The notes: a model not told the origin generated them from the letters alone. Shown: positions 11,542-24,534, counted from the stretch's first letter. The stretch is DNA of 64,000 bases from Przewalskia tangutica (GCA_029844215.1 CM056725.1:33696485-33760484); one strand, 5' to 3'. Numbers and translations: made by a program.

Positions 11542-11725
11542 AACGAGCAAGTGGAATGAATTTCGCCGAGGGTCCAACTTACAACACAAATCTAAGGCAC
11601 GATCTCAGAGTGAGAAGAATAGAAACCAATCCTAAATATCCTATAGCCTCTCGACATCGCGTGTGCACAACACACCGATAATCAAGACTCATCGATACGG
11701 TTCAGACACTTTCCGAGGATTAATC

Positions 11726-11736
11726 GCTCGATACCA
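11726..11736 (-). other. Primer-binding site, A unit 1
   Basis: Minus strand TGGTATCGAGC, five bases from the LTR end. The site complementary to initiator-Met tRNA is TGGTATCAGAGC; one A is missing here. Confidence 0.8.
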
Positions 11737-13523
11737 CTTTTGTCACGACCCAAATCGCCTGGATCGTGCCTTAGCCCGCACCCTAGTGACACAACATCGA
11801 GTAATCACGAACATAAACAACAAATACGAGATAACGTAAATATAAAACAATAATCAGGAAACTTGCCTTTCTAAGATATATATAACCATCAACTCTTTTA
11901 CAAATGAACACTTAATCCTTTTTACCAACCCCGCCACAACAAAGATTTCATGCACTTCTAAGAATGATACGACACAATGGCGGACAGTGGCCCGCCAAAC
12001 CCCGAATGTAAACACTTACGACATTGCGGACTATACCACCGATAAGCCTCCGAGAAACGGAGCTTCCCAAACGCCGAATCGTGACTCGAGAGCTAGGATC
12101 AACGATCGACGTGCCTCAACTCGCGGCATGAACGCAGCCTCGGGCGAGGTCAAGATAACAGTACCGAGTATGTGAAACTAAAGATAACATCAGAAATGAA
12201 ATCATAGTAGTCTATACAAAGCAGAGACATGATGATAACCAAACTACGCTTCACCATAAATAAGCATATGTCAAGTCGTGACTCACACCTCAAGTCATCA
12301 CTCAATTTAACAACGGGTCTCACGCCCACAACATCAATCGTGCCCGTGGAATACCTTCCTCACCGCCAGCTTATGATATACAAGCACCAAGGAATACATA
12401 TGAACACCGTGTCCCACTCGTGTCCTAATAAAATCTGCAGATAAGTACGAAGGCCTAGCCGACTACTAACACCTACGCATCAACAAGGTCATAAATCAGA
12501 TTATAAGATCTGCCTGCATCATTACATGATCAAAGCCGCCACTTGCCCGCAGATCTAATGCCGCGCGCCTAGTCCTCGAACTTCCCGCACCCGCATAGCC
12601 AATCTCATCGCCCGCATGCAGGTATTCCCCGCATCGAGGGTAGCTACTCCCCGCATCGCCCCGACTTTCGAGTCCGCACGCCACAAGCGACCGCATGCCC
12701 ATAAAGGACGACACTAACTCGAACTCTCGTAGCTCCGCATAGGCCCTCAGACCCGCATGAGGTATTCTCGAATCACGGTCCTGCATCACCGAAGTCTACC
12801 CCGCATCGGAGGGCGCTTAATTCCCTAATCATCTCAAGAGATTTAACGCCACAATACTATCATAACGACCGATAGTTAATAAGCACAATCAAGGGAAACC
12901 CTTACACAAACATCACAAGATACTAACACACGTAGCATCCTAACACGCTTACTTATCAAGGCAACAAGAAAGTATTACAAGGCTATCACAAACCAATACA
13001 ATCAAGTTATTCACACAAGGTACTTTCTACTAACAAGTTCGCATCTATCCCCAAAGTACTTCACACATTAAAATCTAAAAAGATCTGCTTTCTTTCACAT
13101 AAGTCACACAATACCCGTAGTATAAAATAGAGTGATCGCCCTTTTAAGAAAACTAAAACTCTTACCTTTGTAAAATCAAGTAACAACATTATTTTCCAAG
13201 CGCCCAAGTTTGCCTAATTTCAAATGTTCACGCTTTCTTATTTTAGAAAGGTTTCGTAGTTCATAGTCTTATTCATTTAAGAATATAATTCTCTTTTAAA
13301 CAACTGAGAAACATAAGCCTTATATATGCGAGTAGATATTCTTGTTTATAACAATCTTATTACAAAGACATGATCTAGAAATATCATTTTGTCTCATCTT
13401 AGCTTCTATGCAGATGAAGTTTCTACCGTTTTAATAATACTTAATTATTCAAAACATTTCCTTTTATTAACGCCGCAGTTGGTTTGTCGATACACATTCC
13501 GATTTCCAAATCAAGAAAGCATT

Positions 13524-13571
13524 CTTAAGCCGTTATACCTAACTTCCCATAAAGCTAGTATAACTCTTAAG
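13524..13571 (-). other. Dyad element, CTTAAG-ended paralogue, A LTR 2
   Basis: CTTAAG...CTTAAG with the AACTTCCCATAAAG core. Confidence 0.7.
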
Positions 13572-13711
13572 TTTTCAAACACCAAGTATTACTTCTCCTT
13601 TCAAAATGATTCAAAAATCTTTGAAATACTTCAAGTTCTTTCTTATCATATAACAAGCCGCTTATAGTTCAAATCGCTTACCTTTTAAAACCACATGTAT
13701 TTTCTTACTAA

Positions 13712-13761
13712 CATAAAGTCGTTATAACCAACTTCCCATAAAGCCGTTATAACACTTTATG
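13712..13761 (-). other. GTTATAAC dyad element, A LTR 2
   Basis: CATAAAG and CTTTATG arms, two octamers 25 bp apart; identical in form to copy 1. Confidence 0.8.
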
Positions 13762-14784
13762 TTTTAAACCACTCAAACACATTTAGCACACGACGCCTAC
13801 CGCATTACATAGTTTCACACATATCATGCTGTAAGAGATATGAAGAGGTTCACATACCTCGCGACGAGTATCGACTACAGCAAAACGCCCAAGTACTTCC
13901 AAACGCCGCTACCCCTTAAGCCACGTAGATCGCGCCACACGTAGTACATCAACCTATAAGGCCACAAGGCGCTTTATTAACATTTAGATCTCATCGCAGA
14001 ACATTCTACCAAAATTCGCAAGACCTCCCCGCAACAACAGAAACCTCCTCCTCTAACGAGGCCGCTACCAAGCCAACCAGTGGGTTATACATCTAACCCT
14101 AACTGCACAATTCTACCCACTACACTACTACACAAGTCTACCGTAATACACCCCATGTAATTACAGCTCAGCTTCTTCAAAGCTTAAGTCCAAGGACATT
14201 GCCACAAGCTATGTTCGCTATATATATATAGTATACTTCAACTATATAATCTAACGACATGTAATTTCCAATTACAAATAGAGGACAAGATATTTACCTC
14301 GATAAGCCCATAATTATCCGAGTTTAATGTCGATCCCGGCAATCGCTTAGCTCCAACTCCGAGCGCCCAACCCGCTCTAAACCACCCTTAGAAGTTCTAA
14401 CTAACTTCTACACAATACTCCAACTGACTATGGAGATTTTCCTGTGGTTTCTGCCAGGATCGACGGAAGTATAATAGTATTTCCGGCTTTTCAGATAGTA
14501 TAACCTTAGAATACTACAAGGTATACTACTAAGGTAATTGGGCATTATAACAATACTGAGAGTATTTCTACACCACAAAGTGGTATTATACGAAAGCAAC
14601 TAGCAGTGTGGGTACCCCACGGCCACACTACTGTGAGTGGTGTACTTCTACCAAGGCCTCTGTGAGGGTGCACCCTCTGCCAAGGCCTCACAAAGGAAGA
14701 GGAGGGACGAAACCATAAGGAAGTGGCGGGAGGATTCTAACACTTAGAAATATTTAGACGAAGAAGTTCATCAAAGGAGAGTGG

Positions 14785-15150
14785 TATTTATAAGACAAGC
14801 CAAGGCCAACCAACGGCCAAGATCTAGCCAAGTGTATAGCAAGTGTAAGGCCAAGATTCACCCAAGTGCCCCTAGACCCTACTCCTTAAAACCTCACAAA
14901 TATCTACACAAAAATCAACCAAGACTTGCTCATTCAATCGCCCTAACGCTCTTCAGTCCACCAACGAGAGGTGCGCTGTTGCCCTCTCGCTGGTCCAAAA
15001 CGCTTCGCCTCTAAAAATCCGCAAAAATACTAAATGACATAGCCGTAATTTACCCTTCGTAGTTAGGTAGAACGCTTCCGAAAACGACTCTAACCGTGTC
15101 ACAGACAAACATATTTCGCCCAAGCGGTGCCACACGGGGTGACACGTGTC
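14785..15150 (-). promoter_or_regulatory. A LTR 2 promoter: TATA box and palindromic G-box
   Basis: TATTTATA at 14785-14792; GACACGTGTC at 15141-15150. This promoter would drive unit 1 of the array. Confidence 0.75.
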
Positions 15151-15461
15151 GCTTCGATTCGCCCAAAATATTTCGCCTTCCGAAATATCTATAACGCCAA
15201 AATCTCAAAATCAAAGCTGCTCTACAAAATCAGAATTTCTCCCGGGCCCCACGTGACCATTTCCGAAAAATAAAATTCCATAATTCTAATATAATCTAAG
15301 AAGTCCAAACCAAATATGGGAATCCAATTCCCATTAACGAACCTTTTTCCTTCACAAAACCTAAACTTTTCCGTGGAAAATTCACCTCTTTCTTCCTTTC
15401 CAATCTTTCAGATTCTCGCACGCACGCCCTCGCATACATACCTCGAACTACTGGTATAACA

Positions 15462-15492
15462 TTCTTCCCTTAGAAACATTCATTCCAATGTT
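15462..15492 (-). other. Polypurine tract and upstream dyad, A unit 2
   Basis: Minus-strand TAAGGGAAGAA next to the LTR. The dyad (AACATT...AATGTT, 15475-15492) has lost one G on each arm relative to unit 1. Confidence 0.7.
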
Positions 15493-16259
15493 CCTTCTAA
15501 GTCTCAAACAAACGCGCCAAGATAGTCTTCACTACTATACTTACTTAAACAATCCCGCCATACCCGCCATGTAAATACCGCGCAACATACTTATATCCAA
15601 GTCTACGAGGAAACACCTCTAACATCACCACAAATAATACCACTTTTGTCACTTTGTCGCGAGCCTTGTCCGACGACCCAACAAATGGTACCGGCCGCAT
15701 GCGATCACCGTTCGCCGACACTCAACCCTTACCACATTTCCGACATCGCTTAGTTTCCAAAACTCGGTTACTATCTCTTTACGCGGCATCATTAATCGAA
15801 CATTCGATGGATCTTCGATACTTTCCGAACATAACAATACGAAGATCGACGCCCCGCCTCCTAAGTCTGACGGCAAAGCTAACATATAGGCAACCCGCCT
15901 ATTCTTCACATTTAACTCTGGCGGCCCAAAAGTAACTCGCTAAGTTCCTTCGCTTCAAAACTCGCCACACTCGACCGGTGGTACTTTCAAGAAGACCGAC
16001 CGCCAACTCAACTCTAAGCGCCGCCGCCGATCATCCGCACGATTCCTCCGAGCCGCCGTAACTTCTTCTAGACGAGCTTTACCCTATCCACGCTACCGGA
16101 ACAAGCTCGATCCAACTATCTCAACCCCGCCAACATCGAACCAATCGACCGCAACTTACACTTCGCCCCAACAAGGCTTCGTAAGGCGACATCCGAACAC
16201 CGAAATGGTAGCTTAAACGCCCTCCACAGAGACAACAATCTCGCAACTTCCCCAAATCC
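15493..16259 (-). pseudogene. Integrase C-terminal remnant, A unit 2
   Basis: Same fragment as in unit 1: the PYEALLG block lies at about 16161-16192 on the minus strand and the VGDWVFLKV-like block near 15990. The longest open stretch is an 86-codon ORF beginning at 15909 that covers the NRRVAYMLALPSDLGG block. No integrase catalytic residues are present. Small indels separate it from unit 1 even though flanking stretches are identical over tens of bases. Confidence 0.7.
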
Positions 16260-16889
16260 ACACACCGCCCGGTGGCGACGCGATTCGAGACTCACCAGTC
16301 CTTAACTCGCTCGTAAAACTTCCAAACAAAACAGCCAGAATTGGCTCCACCGTCGCCATAAGGTGAAGGTAGGCACCCTGCAGCCTTACAACCTTTCTCG
16401 ACAAATCAACATCGCCGAGTGAACGGCCCGATCAAGAACACGGCTGGCTGCTTCATCGATCGACCATCGGTCGAACGCATCCACGAACTCGTGACGGGTC
16501 AACTAAACTTGGGCCTAACACCCTCGTGACTTAACACAAGGCGGACCACCACAACCACTTCACCACCAAACATGCCGCGGTTGACCCGCAACATGGCCTC
16601 AACCCGACCCAAGATTGCGCAAGAAACACTAGCTCCCAAGGAACAATCTCACTAAACACGCTACGAAACCTAACGGTCTTCTTAGCTCAACTACCCTCTT
16701 TCATTTCATACCACTTGGACCTATCCCAAACATAGCTCACGCGGCACTATGCACTCCGATAAGGATCAAACATAACACTACACCTTTACTCGAGACGGCC
16801 TTACCTCTAAGGTCCAGACGATAACACTCTAAGGCTCACACCTTCTCTATTCCCAAAATCTTACTCTGCTAACCCACCATGATTTCTCA
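16260..16889 (-). other. Conserved non-gag/pol internal module, A unit 2
   Basis: Second copy of the 10440-11049 block. A 63-codon ORF starting at 16404 (SRKVVRL...) overlaps the one in unit 1, but the two diverge by frameshift. Confidence 0.6.
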
Positions 16890-17370
16890 TCACAACTACC
16901 ACGCCGCTATCGTAACATAGCACTTAAGGTATACTCACCTTGAAAGTTACCGGGCGACCTTCCGCTCGCCCTCTTCTCGCCCTCGTTAACCCACAATCTC
17001 TACGCTTCCACTGTACATAAGCCCGCATACGTGCCATGCTCAAGCCCAATCAAGAATTACTCGCACAACCTCTCTTAGGTAGTCATCAAGACTCGTGGTA
17101 CATCGGTATAATCTCCGTAGCCAAATCTATACTAGTAACAGGTCGCTTTTGCAATCTATATTCACTGCTCTGGCCGTGGAACCGGCGTTCAAATATCGTG
17201 GACGCAGAGGAACCGCCGCCATCGGGTTAAAACTCACGCTAGCGACGCCGCAGAAATCCCCGAACGAAGACTACCCTAGGTAATGATTGGGCCTGCGCCT
17301 CGCAACCTTCTCAACTCAACTCGCAGCCTCCTGGCCGCCTCGCCTCCGGGCCCGGCTCTACGCGAGGCAT
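16890..17370 (-). pseudogene. gag 5' remnant, A unit 2
   Basis: ATG at 17370-17368 on the minus strand, in the same context as unit 1 (plus strand CGCGAGGCATAACGAG). The reading frame is lost early; no zinc knuckle was found. Identified by its position downstream of the primer site and by equivalence with unit 1. Confidence 0.5.
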
Positions 17371-17554
17371 AACGAGCAAGTGGAATGAATTTCGCCGAGG
17401 GTCCAACTTACAACACACCTCTAAGGCACGATCTCAGAGTGAGAAGAATAGAAACCAATCCTAAATATCCTATAGCCTCGACATTATCGCGCGCACAACA
17501 CACCGATAATCAAGACTTCATCGATACGGCTCAGACACTTTCCGAGGATTAATC

Positions 17555-17565
17555 GCTCGATACTA
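17555..17565 (-). other. Primer-binding site, A unit 2
   Basis: Minus strand TAGTATCGAGC: a G-to-A change at the second position relative to unit 1, and the same missing A. Confidence 0.75.
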
Positions 17566-19524
17566 CTTTTGTCACGACCAAATCGCCCGGATCGTGCCTT
17601 AGCCCGCACCCTAGTGACACAACATCGTAGTAATCACGAACATAAAACAACAAATACGAGATAATGTAAATATAAAACAATAATCAGGAAACTTGCTTTC
17701 TGCATATATATAACCATCAACTCTTTTACAAATGAACACTTTAATCCTTTTACCAACCCCGCCACAACAAAGATTTACGCACTTAAGAATGATACGACCA
17801 CAATGGCGGACAGTGGCCCCGCCAAACCCCGAATGTAAACACTTACGACGACATTGGACTATACCACCGATAAGCCTCCGAGAAACGAGCTTCCCAAACG
17901 CCGAATCGTGACTCGAGAGCTGGATCAACGATCGATGTGCCTCAACTCGCAGATGAACGCACTTCGGGCGAGGTCAAGACAAATGTACCGAGTATGTGAA
18001 ACTAAAGATAACATCAGAAATGAAATCATAGTAGTCTATACAAAGCAGAGACATGTATGATAACCAAACTACGCTTCACCATAAATAAGTTAGCCATGTC
18101 AAGTCGTGACTCACACCTCAAGTCATCACTCAATTTAACAACGGGTCTCACGCCCACAACATCAATCGTGTCTGCGTGGAATACCTTCCTCACCGCCGAG
18201 CTTATGATATACAAGCACCAAGGAATACATATGAACACCGTGTCCCACCGTGTCCTAATAAAACTGCAGATAAGTACGGGCCTAGCCGACTACTAACACC
18301 TACGCATCAACAAGGTCATAAATCAGATTATAAGATCCGCCTGCATCATTACATGATCAAAGCCGCCACTTGCCCGCAAAGATCTAATGCGCGCGCCTAG
18401 TCCTCGAACTTCCCGCAGCCGCATAGGCCAATCTCATCGCCCGCATGCAGGTATTCCCGCATCGAGGGTAGCTACTCCCGACATCGCCCCGACTTTCGAG
18501 TCCGCACGCCACAAGGACCGCATGCCCATAAAGGACGACACTAACTCGAACTCTCGTAGTTCGCGATAGGCCCTCAGACCCGCATGAGGTATTCTCAATC
18601 ACGGTCCTGCATCACCGAAGTCTACCCCGCATCGGAGGCGCTTAATCCCCTAATCATCTCAAGAGACGAATGCCACAATACTATCATAACGATCGATAGT
18701 TAATAAGCACAATCAAGGGAAACCCCTTACACAAACATCACAAGATACTAACACACGTAGCATCCTAACACGCTTACTTATCAAGGCAACAAGAAAGTAT
18801 TACAAGGCTATCACAAACCAATACAATCAAGTTATTCACACAAGGTACTTTCTACTAACAAGTTCGCATCTATCCCCAAAGTACTTCACACATTAAAATC
18901 TAAAAAAGATCTGCTTTTTCACATAAGTCACACAATACCCGTAGTATAAAATAGAGCGATCGCCCTTTTAAGAAAACTAAAACTCTTACCTTTGTAAAAT
19001 CAAGTAACAACATTATTTTCCAAACGCCCAAGTTTGCCTAATTTCAAATGTTCACGCTTCTTATTTTAGAAAGGTTTCAGAGTTCATAGTCTTATTCATT
19101 TAAGAATATAATTCTTTTAAACAACTGAGAAACATAAGCCTTATATGTGAGTAGATATTCTTGTTTATAACAATCTTATTACAAAGAACATGATCTAGAA
19201 ATATCATTTTGTCTCATCTTAGCTTCTATGCATGGAAGTTTCTACCGGTTTTAATAATACTTAATTATTCAAAACATTTTTTTATTAACGCCGCAGTTGG
19301 TTTGTCGATACACATTCCGATTCAAATCAAGAAAGCATTCTAAGCCGTTATACCTAACTTCCCATAAAGCTAGTATAACTCTTAAGTTTTCAAACACCAA
19401 GTATTACTTCTCTTTCAAAATGATTCAAAAATCTTTGAAATACTTCAAGTTCTTTCTTATCATATAACAAGCCGCTTATAGTTCAAATCGCTACCTTTTA
19501 AAACCACATGTATTTTCTTACTAA

Positions 19525-19574
19525 CATAAAGTCGTTATAACCAACTTCCCATAAAGCCGTTATAACACTTTATG
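19525..19574 (-). other. GTTATAAC dyad element, A LTR 3
   Basis: CATAAAG/CTTTATG arms. The CTTAAG-type paralogue lies at about 19339-19386, with its left arm shortened by one base. Confidence 0.8.
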
Positions 19575-20597
19575 TTTTAAACCACTCAAACACATTTAGC
19601 ACACGTGACGCTCACCGCATTACATAGTTTCACACATATCATGCTGTAAGAGATAGGAAGAGGTTCACATACCTCGCGATTTGTATCGACTCATAGCAAA
19701 ACGCCCAAGTACTTCCAAACGCCGCTACCCCTTAAGCCACGTAGATCGCGCCACACGTAGTACATCAACCTATAAGGCCACAAGGCGCTTTATTAACATT
19801 TAGATCTCATCGAGAACATTCTACCAAAATTCGCAAAGACTCTCCCCGCAACAACAGAAACCTCCTCCTCTAACGAGGCCGCTACCAAGCCAACCAGGGG
19901 TTATACATCTAACCCTAACTGTACAATTCTACCCACTGCATTACTACACAAGTTCATCAGAATACACCCCATGTAATTACAGTCATCGCTTCTTCAGCTT
20001 AAGTCCAAGGACATTGCCACAAGCTATGTTCGCTATATATATATAGTATACTTCAACTATATAATCTAACGACATGTAATTTCCAATTACAAATGTAGGA
20101 CAAGATATTTACCTCGATAAGCCCATAATTATCCGAGTTTAACGTCGATCCCGGCAATCGCTTAGCTCCAACTCCGAGCGCCCAACCCGCTTAAACCACC
20201 CTTAGAAGTTCTAACCAACTTCTACACAATACTCCAAACTGACTACGGAGATTTTCCTGTGGTTTCTGCCAGGATCGACGGAAGTATAATAGTATTTCTG
20301 GCTTTTCAGATAGTATAACCTTAGAATACTACAAGGTATACTACTAAGGTAATTTGGGCATTATAACAATACTGAGAGTATTTCTACACCACAAAGTGGG
20401 TATTATACTAAAGCAACTAGGCAGTGGGTACCCCACTACACACTACTGTGAGTGGGTGTACTTCTGCCAAGGCCTCAGGAGTGGTGCACCTCTGCCAAGG
20501 CCTCACAAAGGAAGAGGAGGGACGAAACCATAAGGAAGTGAGGGGAGGATTCTAACACTTAGGAAATATTTAGACGGAAGTTCATCAAAGGAGAGGG

Positions 20598-20959
20598 TAT
20601 TTATAGACAAGCCAAGGCCAACCAACGGCCAAGATCTAGCCAAGTGTATAGCAAGTGTAAGGCCAAGATTCACCCAAGTGCCCCTAGACCCTACTCCTTA
20701 AAACCTCACAAATATCTACACAAAAATCAACCAAGACTTGCTCATTCAATCCGCCCTAACGCTTCTTCATCCACCAACGGTAGGGTGCTGCTGCCCTCTC
20801 GCTGGTCCAAAACGCTTCGCCTCTAAAAATCCGCAAAAATACTAAATGACATAGCCGTAATTTACCCTTCGTAGTTAGGTAGAACGCTTCCGAAAAACGA
20901 CTTAACCTGTCACAGACAAACATATTTCGCCCGCGGTGCCACACGGGGTGACACGTGTC
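20598..20959 (-). promoter_or_regulatory. A LTR 3 promoter: TATA box and palindromic G-box
   Basis: TATTTATA at 20598-20605; GACACGTGTC at 20950-20959. It would drive unit 2 of the array. Confidence 0.75.
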
Positions 20960-21273
20960 GCCCCGATTCGCCCAAAATATTTCGCCTTCCGAAAATATCT
21001 ATAACGCCAAAATCTCAAAATCAAAGCTGCCCTACAAAACCAGAATTTCTCCCGTGGCCCCACGTGACCATTTCCAAAATAAAATTCCATAATTCTAATA
21101 TAATCTAAGAAGTCCAAAACCAAATATGGGAATCCAATTCCCATTAACGAACCTTTTTCCTTCACAAAACCGAAACTTTTCCGTGGAAAATTCACCTCTT
21201 TCTTCCTTTCCAATCTTTCTGTCAGATTCTCGCACGCACGCCCTCGCATACATACCTCGAACTACGGGTATAA

Positions 21274-21588
21274 TAAAGGTGATCCCCTTCTTTAAATTTC
21301 TATTATTGCACCTTAATTATAGTATGTTAATTACGCTATTCGCCTTGGAAAAGGTGGAAAATCGAGTAAACTGGGAGCGTCGCTGAATTTTCCGTAGGAT
21401 ATGGAACCTTGTTCTTAGAAATATCCTACGAAGAGATCTAGAGGTTAATAGACGCTTCATGGCCATTATAAGCGGAAGTACTACGAGTAGCGATTCTACT
21501 CGGGCGGCTGAAAAGCGGCCAGCGCGTTCTAGTACTTTCGAGCGCTTTGCTAATTATCGATAATCGCCGCGAGGTACGCGAACCTCCT
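21274..21588 (+). repeat. LTR Z, middle segment
   Basis: Resumes Z after the A array (CCCCTTCTTTAA) and runs through CGCCTTGGAAAAGGTGG and TAATCGCCGCGAGGTACGCG, words found at the same relative place in LTR E (about 39095) and LTR D. It ends where a solo LTR begins. Confidence 0.8.
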
Positions 21589-21798
21589 TGTTATACCCGT
21601 ATTTCTGCAGTATGTACGCGAGGCGCGCACAAAAGTTCAAGCCTTAAGTAGGCATAAGGGACGAAATTGTGCACAACTAGCTAAAAGAATTGTTTTCCGA
21701 CAAAAGTTTTTCTGACTCATGGGCGGAAAATTACTATGACATTTATAATTTTTACGAATTTTTCCGAGAGATGAAATATTTTGGACCAACGAGAGGGC

Positions 21799-21995
21799 GA
21801 CACTTGTCACCCTCAAGTGGACGGCAATTGTGGGGAGTGGTTGGCACTTTTTTTTCATGGAAAATGCCATAAACCTTTGGTCAATGTTTGGCTAGATATT
21901 TTTGTAGTAGATGGATAAGGTGGGACCCACACACACTTGTCCAAATCTTCACCCTCCACTTGGTTTGATCTTGGCCATTGATTGGCCTATAAATA
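21799..21995 (+). promoter_or_regulatory. Solo LTR promoter: decayed G-box and TATA box
   Basis: GACACTTGTC at 21799-21808 (the ACGTG core is mutated) and TATAAATA at 21988-21995. Confidence 0.6.
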
Positions 21996-22970
21996 CCCCT
22001 TAAGTTCAAGACTTATTCTTCATCCACACTTGTGAAATTCCAAGGCACAATCCCTCCCTCCCTTTTAAGAAGCTCTCGCCCAACCTCCTCCCCTCATGAG
22101 GCCCTACCAAACCCCTTCCTAGTTGTTCTCGTGAAATACCCTCCCCTTGGTAGAAAAGTATTCTCCAAGTGTTGTTACTATTCCAAAATACCTTGACCCA
22201 AATACCTTGTAGTATTCCCAAAGTTACCTCTATACTAAAAGTCTAAAATACTACTATACTTCCTTTAGTCACTAAACGAAACCCTAGGGAAAATCTTCAT
22301 AGTTGGTTGAAGTATTAAGTAGAGTTGTGTAGAACTTCTGGGGTTTCTGGAGCGAATTGGAGCGCATGCACAGAGCTAAACCTTGCTCAGATCGACTTTT
22401 AAACTTGGATAATTTTGGGCTTTGAGGTAAATATCTTTGTCCTTCTATTTGTAATTGGAAATTACATACTGTAGTAGTATAGAAATGAGTATAAGACGTA
22501 TATAAGGATGGTATAAAAGGAGAGAACTGAACTATACTTACATAGGACTGTATTTACAGTAGACTTGTGTAGTTTGACTGTAGGGAAGTCACGCCCAATT
22601 TTCCATGTATAAGGAATCTTGTATCTAGAATTATTGTAAAGAGTAGTCTAGACGGTGATAGACTTATTTGACCGTTATAGTCAAGATCGCGAGTAGCGTA
22701 TTCTACTCGGCGGTGGAAAAGGCCAGCAGGATTACAAGATTTTGGAGCGCTTTGCTAATCGGGTTTAATCGTCGCGAGGTATGTGATTCTTCCTATCCTC
22801 TCGAGCATGATAATTTAAAAGAATATATATAGTACTTCAGACGACGTGTGTTAACCGAACGTGATTTTACTGATGTCTTTGACTTGAGTTTTAAATAATA
22901 AGAATCTTGAAGTATTTCAAAGGAATTAAGAATCGCTTTTTGAAAGAAGAGTAATACTTGGTTTTGAAAG

Positions 22971-23017
22971 CTAAGAGTTATACTAGCTTTATGGGAAGTT
23001 AGGTATAACGACTTAAG
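22971..23017 (+). other. Dyad element, CTTAAG type, in solo LTR
   Basis: CTAAGAGTTATAC, then CTTTATGGGAAGTTAG, then GTATAACGACTTAAG. Same type as in LTR B. Confidence 0.75.
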
Positions 23018-23626
23018 AGAGATAAAAAGAATGGTTATTGATTTTAGAAGTTAAGAGACTTGATCTTAAAAGATAAGAGACTTGACTTAATTGAATTGAT
23101 ATGAATTTTATTAAAAGTGTGAAACCTCATTCGCGAGTAATGAGTACTTGGTTTTAAAGAATAATGTTTTACCGATTTTAAACGAATAAGTATCGAACTA
23201 ACCACCGCAGCTGCTAATAAAGGAAAATGTATCGACAATAATAATTATGTTAAAACCAGAGAAACCTCCATCCGCATGTGCTAAGATAAGACAAAATCGT
23301 ATTACATTTCCTAGATCATGGACCTTAATAAGATTGTTATAAACAAGAATAACCTACTCACACATAAGGCATACGTTATTCAATTGTTTTAAAAAAGATT
23401 ACGTTATTTGATTAAGACTATGAACTATGAAATCTTTCGAAACTAAAAGACTTGAGTATTTGAAATTAGGCAACTTGAACTTTTGGAAAAGAATGTTGTT
23501 ACTTGACTTTAAAAGGAAAGTGTTTTGGTTTAAAAGCGAGGCATAATATTGCCTTAGTTGATTTAAAAGGAAAGCATGGTATTATCTTAACTGCCTTAAA
23601 AGAGTGTTTAAATGTTATGGTCGATT

Positions 23627-24062
23627 CTATACCGCTGCTCACGGGATGAACCGAATGTATTCCACTCGACACCGCTGCTCACGGGATGAACCGAATGTAT
23701 TCCACTCGACACCGCTGCTCATGGGATGAACCGAATGTATTTCACTGACACCGCTCACGGGATGAACCGAATGTATTTTACTGACACCGCTGCTCATGGA
23801 TGAACCGAATGTATTTCACACGATACCGTGTTCATGGATGAACCGAATGTATTTCACTCGACACCGCTGCTCACGGGATGAACCGAATGTATTTCACACG
23901 ACACCGCTGCTCACGGGATGAACCGAATGTATTTCACACGATACCGAAGTTCATGGATGAACCGAATGTATTCCACACGATTCTATACCGAGTCCATGAG
24001 ACGGGCCGAATGTATTCCATACGATCCGACACCGAGTCCATGAGACGGGCCGAGACACGCTA
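23627..24062 (+). repeat. Tandem repeat, about 10-11 copies of ~40 bp
   Basis: Unit words are ACACCGCTGCTCACGGGATG and AACCGAATGTATTCCACTCG. Unit length drifts between 36 and 40 through loss of CTG or CG pairs. A 72-codon ORF across the array (23878-24096) is only a repeat translation. Confidence 0.9.
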
Positions 24063-24499
24063 TACGATCATACGATTTATACCTAGATCAGCTTAAGCTG
24101 GCGAAGGAGTTCCACGCGCATGAGGGATGACTTTGAGGCGCGAGTCCTCGACTTGACATGACCGCTTATGTCAGGAATCGTAGTTTTGTTATCATACATG
24201 TCTCTGCTTTATTTTAGACCGCTATGATTTCGCTTACGATTTTCGCCACATACTGTACCGTGCATCGACTCCTTCGGGCCGCGTCATGCCGCAGTAGAGG
24301 TACACCGCTGTTGATCCTCGCCATAGGATCACAGCCATCGTATTGAAGCCCGCTTCTCCAAGGCTTATCTTTCGCATGTTTCCGAGTTGTGTTCTGTACA
24401 TTCTGTGGTATGGCGGCCCCGTCCCGCCATAGTTGTTATAACATTCTTAGAGGTCTCAGATCGCTGCAAGTGTGTTTGTAAAAGGGATGTAACTGTTTA

Positions 24500-24501
<2 letters not shown>

Positions 24502-24534
<33 letters not shown>
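24502..24534. repeat. (AT)n microsatellite, about 16 units
   Basis: Uninterrupted AT dinucleotides; the related position in LTR B has only a short TATATATA run, so it has expanded here. Confidence 0.95.

Larger units (their letters stand above)
11741..15461 (-). repeat. Family A LTR, copy 2 (shared middle LTR)
   Basis: TGTCACGACC to GGTATAACA, 3721 bp. It serves as the 5' LTR of unit 1 and the 3' LTR of unit 2. Highly similar to copies 1 and 3, with differences concentrated in short clusters. Confidence 0.88.
5919..21273 (-). mobile_element. Family A tandem array: LTR-internal-LTR-internal-LTR
   Basis: Three homologous minus-oriented LTRs (5919-9632, 11741-15461, 17570-21273) share two internal regions (9633-11740 and 15462-17569), each 2108 bp by these coordinates. 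Both internals start at a Met-tRNA-type primer site and end at a purine tract. The structure is two elements sharing a middle LTR, as unequal recombination between LTRs of sister elements would produce. It lies inside a 64-bp tandem repeat of LTR Z. The last two bases of the right end are missing and the target duplication is unclear (GTGTG left, GGTG right). Family A lacks protease, RT and RNase H and must have relied on enzymes in trans. Confidence 0.85.
17570..21273 (-). repeat. Family A LTR, copy 3 (5' LTR of the array)
   Basis: TGTCACGACC to GGGTATAA, 3704 bp; the final CA is missing before LTR Z resumes. A three-way comparison of the A LTRs would show the order of the recombination events. 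Confidence 0.87.

Noticed and set aside
24502..24534. (AT)n run as a possible replication origin or matrix attachment site
   Set aside because: A simple microsatellite gives no positive evidence for either.
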